Assembly: GCF_021601625.1 (NCBI RefSeq)
Contig: NZ_BQHR01000007.1
Coordinates: 1-64,000 of the forward strand
Direction of reading: 5' to 3'
Source of the DNA: Pseudomonas paraglycinae
Lineage (GTDB): Bacteria; Pseudomonadota; Gammaproteobacteria; Pseudomonadales; Pseudomonadaceae
DNA length: 64,000 nt
The notes below the pieces were generated by a model that saw only the letters and a list, made by a program, of their open reading frames with translations, was not told the origin of the DNA and made no database searches. The translations under genes and the position numbers were made by a program. Positions 1 to 8,356 of this stretch are shown piece by piece (positions within the stretch are counted from its first letter, which is position 1; each line of letters opens with the position of its first letter).

Positions 1-3000
1 TAGGCAAAGTCGCGGCGGTACAGCGCGCTGCGTTGATGGCCTACGGCGTGGGACTTCAAGCGGCCCTGTTCGTCGTAGGTGTATTCGCTGAGCAGCAGGC
101 CTTGCTGGCGCTGCTGTTCGCGGCCGTGCTGGTAGACGTGGCGGGTGAGCAAGGCGCCGTTGAGGTCGATCGCGGTCAGCGCGCCGCCCTTGGCGTAGTG
201 GTAGTCGAGCTTGCTGTTGTCCGGCAGACGCATGCGAGTGAGCTGGCCGCAGGCATCGTAGGTGTAGCGCAGGGTGCCCCAGCCCTGATGCTCGCGCACC
301 AGCCGGTCCTGCCGGTCGTATTCGAAGGCCAGCGGGTGATCCTGGCCGTCATCCACGCCGACCAGCCGACCGAGACGGTCATAGCGGTAGCTGACCTCGA
401 CCCCGTCCGGCAGGGTCTTGAGCAGCAGACGCCCAGCAGCATCACGTTGGTAAGCGGTGACCAGCGTGGTGCCGTCATCGCCGAACTCGGTCTTTTCCAG
501 CAGGTGGCCATTGCGGTCGTAGGCGTACGCGGTACGTCGGCCATCGAAGCCGGTTTCCTGTCGGATCAGTCCGGTGGGCGTGTAGTCCAGCCGATACTTT
601 TCGCCGGACTCGTTCTCGATTTCCGTCAGCAGCAGCTGCGCATGGTCGTAGCGGTATTGCAGGCGCGTGCCGTCGGGGTTGATCCGCTGGCTGACCAAAT
701 GCAGGTCGTCGTCATACTCGTAGCGGGTGATACGCCCCAGTTCATCGCGCTCGGCGGTGATCTGGCCGTAGGCGCTGTAGGACCAAGCGCGGGTGGCGCC
801 ATTCGGCGAGGTGGTCTGGATCAGCCGGCCAACGGCGTCCCACGCGTGGCGAGTGATCGCGCCGTTTTCGTCCTGCGCAGTAATCCGCCGCCCCTGAAGG
901 TCGTAGGAAAACTTCCGAACCCCACCGTCCGGCAGACTTTCCTCGACCAACTGACCCAGGTCGTTCCACACGAACACGTGCCGGCCAGAATCCGGATAAC
1001 GGACCGACAGCAACCGCCCCTGCGGGTCGTAGTGGTAATGGGTGACATGGCCATCGGGATCGACCGCTTCGGTGATGTCCCCTTGGGCATTGCGCCGGTA
1101 CGTCCACACCGCATCGCCACATGAGCGGCTGTGCAGGAAACCGTTGCGGTACTCGTAGGACGTCGGCGCATCGTCCGGCGGAATCAGCGCGATCAACCGC
1201 CCGGCGTCGTCATAGCGGTACTCGGTGACCGCGCCCAGCGCATCCTGCTCGGCGACCAACCGACCCTGCGCGTCATAGGCCTTGAGCTGCTCACCACCAT
1301 CGGCGGCGACCTGACGCACCAGCCGCGCGGTGTCGTCGTGGACGTAAGTTTCCTCAGTGCCATCGACGTAATGCACCGTGACACGGCCGGCGTCATCCCA
1401 GACGTAACGCGTGTCCATCTGCGAAAACGACGCCCAGTGCCGCACGCAGCGCGCGGCCTTGCCGGCGCGTTCCCACGCCCAGAAGAAGCTCGCGCCGCCG
1501 GCCAGTTGCCGTTGCAGGATGACGTGCTGGTCGTCGTAGTCGTAACGCTCGCTTTCGCCGACCGCGTTCGCCGCCTCGATCAATCGATGACGGGCATCAA
1601 AGCGGTAACTGGCCAGCGTCTGCTCGGTACGCCAGGCAGACTCCCGAAAAACCTGATAATCGACCGCGATCAGATGCGCCCGCTCATAGCGCAGCAACAA
1701 GGAGCGGCCAGCGCCGTTGTCGAGGCGCTCAACGCGATCCAGACGATCCCGCGTAATACGCAACCGGTTACCGTAGGCATCGCTGACAGCAGTCAGACGC
1801 CCAGCCCGAAAGTGATAAAACCGCGCCGAGTCCCCCGCCAGCGCAACAATCAGCTCCTCAGGCTCATCCCCGAGAAAGATCGCCGCTCGCGACAAGCTGT
1901 TGTGAATCGCCGGCCGCTCGACGCTCGGCAACGGAAACCGCGTGCGCCGGTTCTCGTGATCCACCCAGACCACCGAAGCGCCCTCGACCTCCAGCCGATG
2001 CGCCAGCGAGTGACTCCAGCCAAACCCTAGCCCGAAATCAATCTCGGCCGCGCTGCTGCGGTACAAGCGGCTGAACTCGAACGGCAGCAGCCCGTCGAGT
2101 ACGCCGTCAGTCAGCGTCAGCAATTCCTCACCGGTGACCATCGACACCGGACACCCATTGGTGCAGGTCAGCGGCGCATAATCAGCGCTGTCACCGTTGG
2201 GGTTCTTCGCCTGATCCGGCGTGTCGTCATGGGGCTCGTCTTTTTTCAGGGAAGCATTACGCCGGGCATCCCAGCGCAATTGCATGCGGCCCTTTTTCAC
2301 CCCGGCGGCGATGCCTCGTGCGGCGACGGTTTTGTACTGGTTCACGTAGCCGATGAAGGTGCTGACGATGCCGAACATCGCCTTCACCAGGCGCGCCACC
2401 GCCGACAGCAACTGAGCGCCACGATCCGCCAGACGCAAGGTCAGATACGCAATCCCCGCCCCAGCACCGACAAAGGTCAGCACAACGCCGATCAACACAT
2501 CGATCAGCAGTTGAACCACCACCATCGATACCGCCTCGGCGGTTTTCCCGGCAATCACATTGGGAGGCAGCATTTCCAGCCAGAGGCTGGCAGTACGCAG
2601 CAACAAACACAGCGCCGCCTCGTCACTGACCAGTAACTGAAGCTTCTCCATCATTTCAGGCGCTGTTTCTGCCAACGCGATCAGCTGTGCGGCGCCACTG
2701 CCCAACCGCTCGGCAAACTTTCCGGGATCCTGGAGAATCTCCGACAGCAACCCGATGCTGTCCCACACCCCCTCGATCGCCGCCCAGCTCCCGGCCAGCA
2801 TGCCGTTCCCTGCCGCAGTGGCCACCGACTGCGACCACTGCGGCTTGAAACCCTGCCATTCGCTGCGCAGCCAACCATCCAGCTGCCGGGTCAGGCCAGC
2901 GTAGGATTCGAACAGCGCATCAACCTGCTTCTCGCTGGCCTCGCCGTGCACCACCACCCGGTAGAACTTGCCCGCCTCACCGGTGAACTCCCCTTTGCCC

Positions 3001-3353
3001 TGAGCATTGAGGGTGACCGACTCGACTGCACCGCCCTCCACCGCCACCACATCGACAACGATGTCGCCCAACGGAATGTCGTACGCCGACTCGAACTTGC
3101 TCTCGATCTCCATCGGCCCGCTTTCCGGGCATTGCACGACCGCAGAAGAAAAACGGCCGTCGTCTATCGCAACCGCCGTGCTGCGCTCGCCGAAACGGAT
3201 GATCCGCTCCATCCCCATCAGCGACGGCAGATCGGCCGTATGACTGACAGTGTCTGCCGAGCGGCTGAGCCAGTGCTTCAGCTGTTCGCGATAGAGATCG
3301 AGGGTGCGGGGAAAGCTGTCGAGTTCTTGCTCGATGCGGGTGACGGCATCCAT
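1..3353 (-). CDS. Rhs repeat protein, 5' part only (runs off left edge)
   Basis: The reading frame is open for 1117 codons from ATG 3353 to the window edge. It is preceded by GGGAA and by an in-frame TGA at 3393-3395, so the start is well supported. Residues about 1-270 have no recognised fold. Residues about 275-305 form long hydrophobic helices. Near residue 389 begins the cysteine-containing segment PLTCTNGCPVSMVTGEE, typical of the N-terminal border of Rhs shells (DUF6531 type). From about residue 530 onward there are many YD repeats (YDDAGRLI, YDPQGRLL, YDAAGRLL). Rhs proteins form a hollow shell around a C-terminal toxin and are often delivered by type VI secretion. The toxin tip and any immunity gene would lie left of position 1. 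I see no PAAR motif in the N-terminus and no vgrG or chaperone gene next to the start, so the delivery route is inferred only. Confidence 0.9.
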   Translation of the reverse strand, partial: MDAVTRIEQELDSFPRTLDLYREQLKHWLSRSADTVSHTADLPSLMGMERIIRFGERSTAVAIDDGRFSSAVVQCPESGPMEIESKFESAYDIPLGDIVVDVVAVEGGAVESVTLNAQGKGEFTGEAGKFYRVVVHGEASEKQVDALFESYAGLTRQLDGWLRSEWQGFKPQWSQSVATAAGNGMLAGSWAAIEGVWDSIGLLSEILQDPGKFAERLGSGAAQLIALAETAPEMMEKLQLLVSDEAALCLLLRTASLWLEMLPPNVIAGKTAEAVSMVVVQLLIDVLIGVVLTFVGAGAGIAYLTLRLADRGAQLLSAVARLVKAMFGIVSTFIGYVNQYKTVAARGIAAGVKKGRMQLRWDARRNASLKKDEPHDDTPDQAKNPNGDSADYAPLTCTNGCPVSMVTGEELLTLTDGVLDGLLPFEFSRLYRSSAAEIDFGLGFGWSHSLAHRLEVEGASVVWVDHENRRTRFPLPSVERPAIHNSLSRAAIFLGDEPEELIVALAGDSARFYHFRAGRLTAVSDAYGNRLRITRDRLDRVERLDNGAGRSLLLRYERAHLIAVDYQVFRESAWRTEQTLASYRFDARHRLIEAANAVGESERYDYDDQHVILQRQLAGGASFFWAWERAGKAARCVRHWASFSQMDTRYVWDDAGRVTVHYVDGTEETYVHDDTARLVRQVAADGGEQLKAYDAQGRLVAEQDALGAVTEYRYDDAGRLIALIPPDDAPTSYEYRNGFLHSRSCGDAVWTYRRNAQGDITEAVDPDGHVTHYHYDPQGRLLSVRYPDSGRHVFVWNDLGQLVEESLPDGGVRKFSYDLQGRRITAQDENGAITRHAWDAVGRLIQTTSPNGATRAWSYSAYGQITAERDELGRITRYEYDDDLHLVSQRINPDGTRLQYRYDHAQLLLTEIENESGEKYRLDYTPTGLIRQETGFDGRRTAYAYDRNGHLLEKTEFGDDGTTLVTAYQRDAAGRLLLKTLPDGVEVSYRYDRLGRLVGVDDGQDHPLAFEYDRQDRLVREHQGWGTLRYTYDACGQLTRMRLPDNSKLDYHYAKGGALTAIDLNGALLTRHVYQHGREQQRQQGLLLSEYTYDEQGRLKSHAVGHQRSALYRRDFA

Positions 3354-3524
3354 CAGCGCATTCCCATGCGCATGGCGAAACGAAAAACCGGGTCAAACAT
3401 GTGCGTTCCCTCGCGCAAAAATCAGGCGAGGGACTTTGCGGGGGATCAAACAGAAAAGAAGTCAGGCGAGTAGGCGGAGGATGTAGGAGAAGTCTGTAAC
3501 TGATCTTTATCGAACTGCAGACGC

Positions 3525-3559
3525 AAAAACGGGGCGGGAGGTTTCCCTCACGCCCCGTT
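3525..3559 (-). terminator. Intrinsic terminator after the Sel1 gene
   Basis: Read on the minus strand, AACGGGGCG pairs with CGCCCCGTT across a 13-nt loop and is followed by TTTT. It lies 20 bases past the stop of the Sel1-repeat gene and ends the three-gene operon. Confidence 0.85.
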
Positions 3560-3578
3560 CACGGAACAGATGATTTGC

Positions 3579-3986
3579 TTATCGAGAAGCGTCTCGGCCG
3601 GCCAGCTCTTTCAACTTGAGCTCCGCCAACGGATGCCCGGCCTTCGCGGCCATGGTCCACCAGCGAGCGGCCTCCGAAGGATCTGGCGCTTTGCTCGGCG
3701 TACCTGCAAGACTGATGACACCGACTTGATACGCCGCCTTGCCATCCCCGGCCAGCGCAGCCAGTCGCAACAACCGCACACCTTCTTCACGTGCGCCCAG
3801 GCCAACCCCGCGAAACGTCAGGATGTGCCCGTAAAAACTTTGCGCGCCGACATCGCCCAGGTTGGCCATGCGCGCAAACTGTCCTTCGAGCCAGCGCCAG
3901 CCGCGGGGCTGACGGACAAACCACGACCAGTGAAACAGCCTACGGGCCAGCCAGTAACTTGCCCGCGCCCTGAGTCGTAAAAACAC
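3579..3986 (-). CDS. Sel1-repeat protein
   Basis: 135 aa. The N-terminus is basic and tryptophan-rich. Residues about 45-125 hold two or three Sel1-like (TPR-related) helical repeats, seen as GDVGAQSFYG, GDGKAAYQVGV and GHPLAELKL, each with the A/G spacing of the family. Such repeats mediate protein-protein contacts. The start is GTG at 3986, immediately after the TGA of the preceding gene (3987-3989), with GGAGG five bases upstream, so translation is probably coupled to that gene. It is the last gene of a three-gene operon with an HTH regulator and an unknown protein. No signal peptide is evident. The partner is not deducible from sequence. Confidence 0.8.
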   Translation of the reverse strand: MFLRLRARASYWLARRLFHWSWFVRQPRGWRWLEGQFARMANLGDVGAQSFYGHILTFRGVGLGAREEGVRLLRLAALAGDGKAAYQVGVISLAGTPSKAPDPSEAARWWTMAAKAGHPLAELKLKELAGRDASR

Positions 3987-4358
3987 TCAGGCCTCCGCCG
4001 ATTCCGGGTATTCGTACTCAAACACCCGCACCACTTCCGAGGCATGCCAGGAGGCGGCGGCAACACCGTCGGACGGCCCGGAAAAACGCCCCAGACGCTC
4101 GACACACTCAAAGAAACCGGTGCGTGGCAGGCGGCTGGCACCCTGGCTGATCACCAGCGAGCTGCGCAACGGTTGTTCGGCTTTCGCGTCCAGTGCCGCG
4201 AGATGCTCCAGTGCCGCGGTCAATGTCTGCATGGCCGGCGTGGGCAGTTGCAGGCGTTCAAGCAAGGCTCGATAAGTCAAAAGATGGCGCTGCCTGCGCG
4301 CCTGATCCAGCTCCCCCAGCAATCCGTCCCAATGTTGACGACTGATGCGTACGCTCAC
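3987..4358 (-). CDS. Conserved protein of unknown function, coupled to HTH regulator
   Basis: 123 aa. The start is GTG at 4358, overlapping the stop of the upstream HTH gene by 4 bp (GTGA), with GGAGGG upstream. The protein has a helical N-terminus (about residues 1-60, with LTYRALLERLQLP and LTAALEHLAALD) and then a block with PLRSSLVIS and LPRTGFFECVERLGR. I recall similar short blocks in other proteobacterial hypothetical proteins, but I cannot name the family. The tyrosine/leucine pattern in the first half could be a small winged-helix fold. Its coupling to an HTH protein means it may be a partner or target of that regulator. No catalytic motif is visible. Confidence 0.7.
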   Translation of the reverse strand: MSVRISRQHWDGLLGELDQARRQRHLLTYRALLERLQLPTPAMQTLTAALEHLAALDAKAEQPLRSSLVISQGASRLPRTGFFECVERLGRFSGPSDGVAAASWHASEVVRVFEYEYPESAEA

Positions 4359-4696
4359 GATTGTTCCCTCCACCCTGGCACCGTCAACTCCCAGGCCAGG
4401 CTGCGGCGAATCGCGGCGTCGGGCAGACGCTCGCCACTTTCGATCATGGCCAGGTAGGACGGGCTGATGCCTACCGTGCGGGCCAGCGCCTCGATGGCGA
4501 TGCCCTTCCCTTCGCGCAAACTGCGTAACTGATCCAGACCTGGAAGAATCGGGTCCGGGGTTGCCGCAAGCGGCGCTGGAGCCAGTTGCGACGGTGCTTC
4601 GTTGATGCCTGCTGCTTTCAGTAGAGCCTGATACTGAGCCCATGGCAGAACCGCATATTCGGGCTCGCCATCGCGTGCAATTATCTGAATATCCAT
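4355..4696 (-). CDS. XRE-family HTH regulator with antitoxin-like N-terminus
   Basis: 113 aa from ATG 4696, chosen over an ATG at 4720 because CGGGGTAG sits five bases before it. Residues 1-26 (MDIQIIARDGEPEYAVLPW...) resemble the short segment seen at the start of many Phd/RelB-like and HTH antitoxin proteins. Residues about 55-100 are a Cro/C1-type helix-turn-helix, with GIAIEALARTVGISPSYLAMIESGERLP as the core. It is the first gene of a coupled operon with the 123-aa protein and the Sel1 protein. It probably binds DNA and may autoregulate. A toxin-antitoxin role is possible but unproven because the next gene resembles no toxin I know. Confidence 0.8.
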   Translation of the reverse strand: MDIQIIARDGEPEYAVLPWAQYQALLKAAGINEAPSQLAPAPLAATPDPILPGLDQLRSLREGKGIAIEALARTVGISPSYLAMIESGERLPDAAIRRSLAWELTVPGWREQS

Positions 4697-4810
4697 GACT
4701 ACCCCGTAGGACAACAACACTTAGCGAGTCGGCACTTTTCCCTAGAAGTGTAATCCTAACAGCGGCCAAGGTCGTGGGGGGTATCTATCTGTGTACGAGG
4801 CTGTCGCGAT

Positions 4811-5266
4811 TCAGGACTTTTTCGGCCCCTGAAGCTGAAGTTGCTCGGGTGTATCGGGCAGACGCTCGACCACTCTGAGCTTTTCCGGAGCCTGGCGCTG
4901 GCGCCACAGGCGGAAGGCATTCAGTTCATCGTCGAGGGTTTTCATCAGCCAGGCGAGGACGGCGATGTCATCGAGCATGCCGAACATGGGAATGAAATCC
5001 GGGATGGCGTCCACCGGACTGAGGAAGTACATCAGACCCGCCACCACCGAAACGATGGCCTTGGCGCTGATCGCACGGTACTCGCCGCGCCAGTACGCCA
5101 GACACAACGCCTGCAACAGACGCAGATCGTCCTTCAGCTTGCCGAGACGATTGCCCTGAGCGGCGCCTTTGCTGGCCACGGCGAACAACAAGGTCGGCAA
5201 GCGACCTCGAGCCAGCAGGCGTCCGGCCAAAGGCAGGAATCGGGCGAAATTCCACGGCGCTTTCAT
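4811..5266 (-). CDS. YkvA/DUF1232 family membrane protein
   Basis: 151 aa. Residues about 68-105 carry the DUF1232 signature: a hydrophobic helix followed by SPVDAIPDFIPMFGMLDD and a second helix. The family is widespread and its members are small membrane proteins of unknown function. The N-terminal 50 residues are basic and amphipathic. The C-terminal 35 residues are hydrophilic. ATG 5266 is preceded by CGGGAG. The gene stands alone. The duplicated DnaA-box-bearing intergenic element begins about 20 bp upstream of the start and must lie in its promoter or leader. Confidence 0.85.
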   Translation of the reverse strand: MKAPWNFARFLPLAGRLLARGRLPTLLFAVASKGAAQGNRLGKLKDDLRLLQALCLAYWRGEYRAISAKAIVSVVAGLMYFLSPVDAIPDFIPMFGMLDDIAVLAWLMKTLDDELNAFRLWRQRQAPEKLRVVERLPDTPEQLQLQGPKKS

Positions 5267-5286
5267 TTATTTCTCCCGTTGAAATG

Positions 5287-5417
5287 TTATCCACACAAAT
5301 TGTGGATAACCTTGTGAACAGAGCTGCATTTCAGCGCTGAGAGCCCCGTTTCATAAGGGCTGCGCTCAGATCGGGCGTTTTTTACTCACATAAAAAATCC
5401 CAATATTTCATTGACTT
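5287..5417. repeat. Intergenic element copy A with paired DnaA-box-like sites
   Basis: TTATCCACA (5287-5295) and its inverse TGTGGATAA (5301-5309) are separated by 5 nt. They are followed, after about 95 nt containing T- and A-rich runs, by TTTCATTGACTT (5406-5417). The distance from the start of TGTGGATAA to the end of the last motif is 117 nt. The second copy, at 23.9 kb, has 118 nt. The element lies between ykvA and fklB. Confidence 0.65.
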
Positions 5418-5514
5418 GGCAGCCCCGGGCGTCTAGCGCGGGCAACCTTAAAGTCTAGGACTGCCATGACCGGCATCGGTTCGGTCTGTTTACGCCGACC
5501 ATCGTCCAGATGCA

Positions 5515-5544
5515 ACAACGCCCCGCATAAGCGAGGCGTTGTTG
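5515..5544 (-). terminator. Probable terminator after fklB
   Basis: Inverted repeat AACAACGCC / GGCGTTGTT with additional CCGC/GCGA pairing lies 17 bp beyond the fklB stop. The T tract on the minus strand is short, so termination may be imperfect. Confidence 0.6.
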
Positions 5545-5560
5545 TTGAAACCGGCGCAGA

Positions 5561-6277
5561 TTACTTGGCGGCGGCGTCTTCTTTGGCTGGATCCTTGATG
5601 GCCAGCAGTTCCAGGTCGAAAACCAGAACCGAGTTGGCCGGGATTGCCGGGCTCGGCGATTGTGCGCCGTAAGCCAGATCGCTAGGGATGTACAGCTTGT
5701 ACTTCTCGCCAACGTGCATCAGTTGCAGGCCTTCTACCCAACCCGGGATCACACCGCTGACCGGCAGATCGATCGGGCTGCCGCGCTCGACGGAGCTGTC
5801 GAAAACGGTGCCGTTGGTCAGCTTGCCGGTGTAGTGAACGGTCACGACGTCGGTCGGCTTAGGCTGTGGGCCGTCGGCTTTCTTGACCACTTCGTACTGC
5901 AGACCGGAAGCGGTGGTGGTCACGCCGGCTTTCTTGCCGTTTTCTTCGAGGAATTTCTTGCCGGCGGCTGCCGACTCTTCGCTCATCTTGGCCATGCGCT
6001 CTTCGGCACGCTTTTGCAGCGCGGCGAAAGCTTCGACCAGTTCTTCATCTTTCAGCTTCTGTTCTTTCTTGCCGACGGCATCTTCGATGCCCTGGGCTAC
6101 CGCTTTGGAGTCCAGATCATCCATGCCTTCCTGAGCAAGGCTCTTGCCCATGTTCAGGCCGATACCGTAGGAAGCTTTTTGCGCCGGGGTTTTCAGCTCT
6201 ACGCTGGTCTGCGAATCACAACCCGCGAGTACCAGGCTAACCAGGGCAACCGCCGCCGCCAACCGATGCTGTTTCAT
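5561..6277 (-). CDS. fklB: FKBP-type peptidyl-prolyl isomerase, lipoprotein
   Basis: 238 aa from ATG 6277 (AAGGAAAT upstream). The signal peptide ends in a lipobox LAGC, so the mature protein is probably lipidated at Cys25 or thereabouts and faces the periplasm. Residues about 30-115 are the helical FKBP_N dimerisation domain (KASYGIGLNMGKSLAQEG). Residues about 130-235 are the FKBP rotamase domain (VTVHYTGKLTNGTVFDSS, IPGWVEGLQLMHVGEKYKL, IPANSVLVFDLELL). It catalyses proline cis-trans isomerisation during envelope protein folding and belongs to the FkpA/Mip/FklB group. It is a monocistronic gene with its own terminator. Confidence 0.92.
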   Translation of the reverse strand: MKQHRLAAAVALVSLVLAGCDSQTSVELKTPAQKASYGIGLNMGKSLAQEGMDDLDSKAVAQGIEDAVGKKEQKLKDEELVEAFAALQKRAEERMAKMSEESAAAGKKFLEENGKKAGVTTTASGLQYEVVKKADGPQPKPTDVVTVHYTGKLTNGTVFDSSVERGSPIDLPVSGVIPGWVEGLQLMHVGEKYKLYIPSDLAYGAQSPSPAIPANSVLVFDLELLAIKDPAKEDAAAK

Positions 6278-6538
6278 GCTATTTCCTTGTTCATGCGCCG
6301 AAAGGGCAATCGAGTAAAGCCGCGAGCTTATCAGGCCGCCACGACCAATGGCTACCGGCATGAGAGCAGGAATCTTCCGATAAGTTCAGGGATTAAAAAG
6401 CATTTGGCGAAAGGCACGATGAAGCTTCTGTCATCTTTCGCCGACAGCAATTGATGCCGCTTCCCACAACACTTGGCGTAATGGCCACTTGCCGCACATG
6501 ACTCGGCTCAGGCATAACAGCGCAACAACTCGACAAGG

Positions 6539-8356
6539 ATGTTCATCTTGCGCCTCTTATACCGTGTGCTGACGCTGATCGTGGTGCTGCTGGGACTGGT
6601 CCTGGCGGTGGTTCTTTACTATGTCGCCAATCCGAGATTGCCCTTCCCTGCGCCCGCAAAACAGGTGCATTACCTGAACCAGTGGACTGAGCAAGAGCGC
6701 CAGACCTACTACTTCACTCCGCAGGGAACGCAGGTCAAAGGCCTTCGTTACGAATGGTTTCAGGCGCTGGAGCTGCCATTCTCGCAGCAACGTTTTGCCT
6801 CCCCGGAATACCTCGCGCGCTTCGGCTTTCTGATCGATCCGCAGCAGAAAGCCACGCCGGACAACCCGGGGAATCTGCCGGTAGGTTTCGCCCGGCACCA
6901 GAATCCCGGCAGCGCCGAGCAATATCTCGACATCACGTGTGCGGCCTGCCACACCGGTGAACTGCACTTCAATGGCCAGGCAATCCGTATTGACGGCGGC
7001 TCGGCCCAGCATGTGTTGCCCTCCAGCGTTCCTACATTGCGCGGCGGCAGTTTCGGACAGGCATTGGTCGCCAGTCTTACCTCGACTTACTACAACCCGT
7101 GGAAATTCGAACGCTTCGCTCGCCACGTGCTGGGCAACGACTACGACGCCCGCCACGAACAACTGCGCAAAGACTTCAAACACTCACTGAACACCTTCAT
7201 CAAAGTGGCCTGGAACGACACCCATCGCGGCCTCTACCCCACCGAAGAAGGCCCGGGCCGCACCGACGCGTTCGGGCGTATCGCCAACGCGACCTTCGGC
7301 GACGCGATTTCCCCGGACAACTACCGCGTGGCCAACGCCCCGGTGGATTACCCGCAACTGTGGGACATGTGGACGTTCGACTGGGTGCAGTGGAACGGTT
7401 CGGCGCAACAACCGATGGCGCGCAATATCGGCGAGGCTTTGGGCGTCGGCGCCACCCTGAATTTCTTCGACGCCAACGGCCAGCCGCTGCAGGGCGATGA
7501 CCGCTATGCCTCCAGCGTGCGTGTGCGTGATCTGCACACGATCGAAGAAACCCTGCAAAAACTGCGACCGCCAGCCTGGCCTGAAGAGGTACTTGGGCTC
7601 GTCGACAAACCCTTGGCAGCCAAGGGGCGAGCCCTGTTCGCCGAGAATTGCGCCGGGTGCCACGTACCGCGCCAGACCCAGGACGGCGAGCGCTGGGTGC
7701 AACATCTGCGCATGCTCCCGGTGGACGTCATCGGCACCGACCCGAACTCCGCCAACAACATTGCCAATCACCGTTTCGACCTGACCGCCCTGCAATGGAA
7801 CCCGGCGGAACTCGAACAAATGGACGTGAAGTTGCACCCCAAACCCAAGGAACCGCTGGACCTCAGCCAGCTGTCAGTGGCCAAGGGACTGGCTTACGTC
7901 ACCGCCTTCGTGGAAAACCGTGCGTACCGTGAAGCAGGCGTCACCGCCGCCGAGAAACCACAGCTCGACGGCTTCGGTCTGCCGATCGGCGTTCGCGAAA
8001 AAGTTGCCTACAAGGCGCGTCCGCTTGCCGGCGTATGGGCCACGGCCCCGTTCCTGCACAACGGCTCGGTGCCGAGCCTTTATCAGTTGCTGTCGCCTCA
8101 GGACGAGCGCGCCACCACCTTCTATAAAGGCACCTTCGAATACGACCCGCGCCATCTGGGCTACCGCACCGAAGCCTTCACCAACGGTTTCCTGTTCGAC
8201 ACCCGCATCACCGGCAACCACAACAGCGGCCACGAATTCCGCGCCGGCGAGCGCGGCAACGGCGTCATCGGCCGACTGCTGCAGCCAGAAGAGCGCTGGG
8301 CGCTGCTGGAATACCTGAAAGTGCTGGGCGGCCCGCTGGAGGCGCAACTGCCATGA
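6539..8356 (+). CDS. Membrane-anchored di-haem cytochrome c peroxidase-like protein
   Basis: 605 aa. One N-terminal membrane anchor (residues about 5-28) is followed by a large periplasmic domain. There are two c-type haem motifs, CAACH at residues 134-138 and CAGCH at 371-375. The second sits in a typical cytochrome c segment (KGRALFAENCAGCH). The C-terminal part contains TAPFLHNGSVPSLYQLL, a motif of the di-haem peroxidase/RoxA-like superfamily. RoxA proteins are oxygenases that cleave polyisoprene, but most pseudomonad members have no known substrate. The stop overlaps the next start by 4 bp (ATGA), coupling it to a catalase-fold protein, which suggests joint peroxide or oxidant chemistry at the membrane. 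The start at 6539 has AAGGA just upstream. Confidence 0.85.
   Translation: MFILRLLYRVLTLIVVLLGLVLAVVLYYVANPRLPFPAPAKQVHYLNQWTEQERQTYYFTPQGTQVKGLRYEWFQALELPFSQQRFASPEYLARFGFLIDPQQKATPDNPGNLPVGFARHQNPGSAEQYLDITCAACHTGELHFNGQAIRIDGGSAQHVLPSSVPTLRGGSFGQALVASLTSTYYNPWKFERFARHVLGNDYDARHEQLRKDFKHSLNTFIKVAWNDTHRGLYPTEEGPGRTDAFGRIANATFGDAISPDNYRVANAPVDYPQLWDMWTFDWVQWNGSAQQPMARNIGEALGVGATLNFFDANGQPLQGDDRYASSVRVRDLHTIEETLQKLRPPAWPEEVLGLVDKPLAAKGRALFAENCAGCHVPRQTQDGERWVQHLRMLPVDVIGTDPNSANNIANHRFDLTALQWNPAELEQMDVKLHPKPKEPLDLSQLSVAKGLAYVTAFVENRAYREAGVTAAEKPQLDGFGLPIGVREKVAYKARPLAGVWATAPFLHNGSVPSLYQLLSPQDERATTFYKGTFEYDPRHLGYRTEAFTNGFLFDTRITGNHNSGHEFRAGERGNGVIGRLLQPEERWALLEYLKVLGGPLEAQLP

Noticed and set aside
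33-2030. Two long + strand open frames (33-1124 and 1131-2030)
   Set aside because: They are antisense to the Rhs coding frame, in which the YD repeats and DUF6531-type block read cleanly. High-GC codon bias often keeps the antisense frame open; no ribosome sites were seen.
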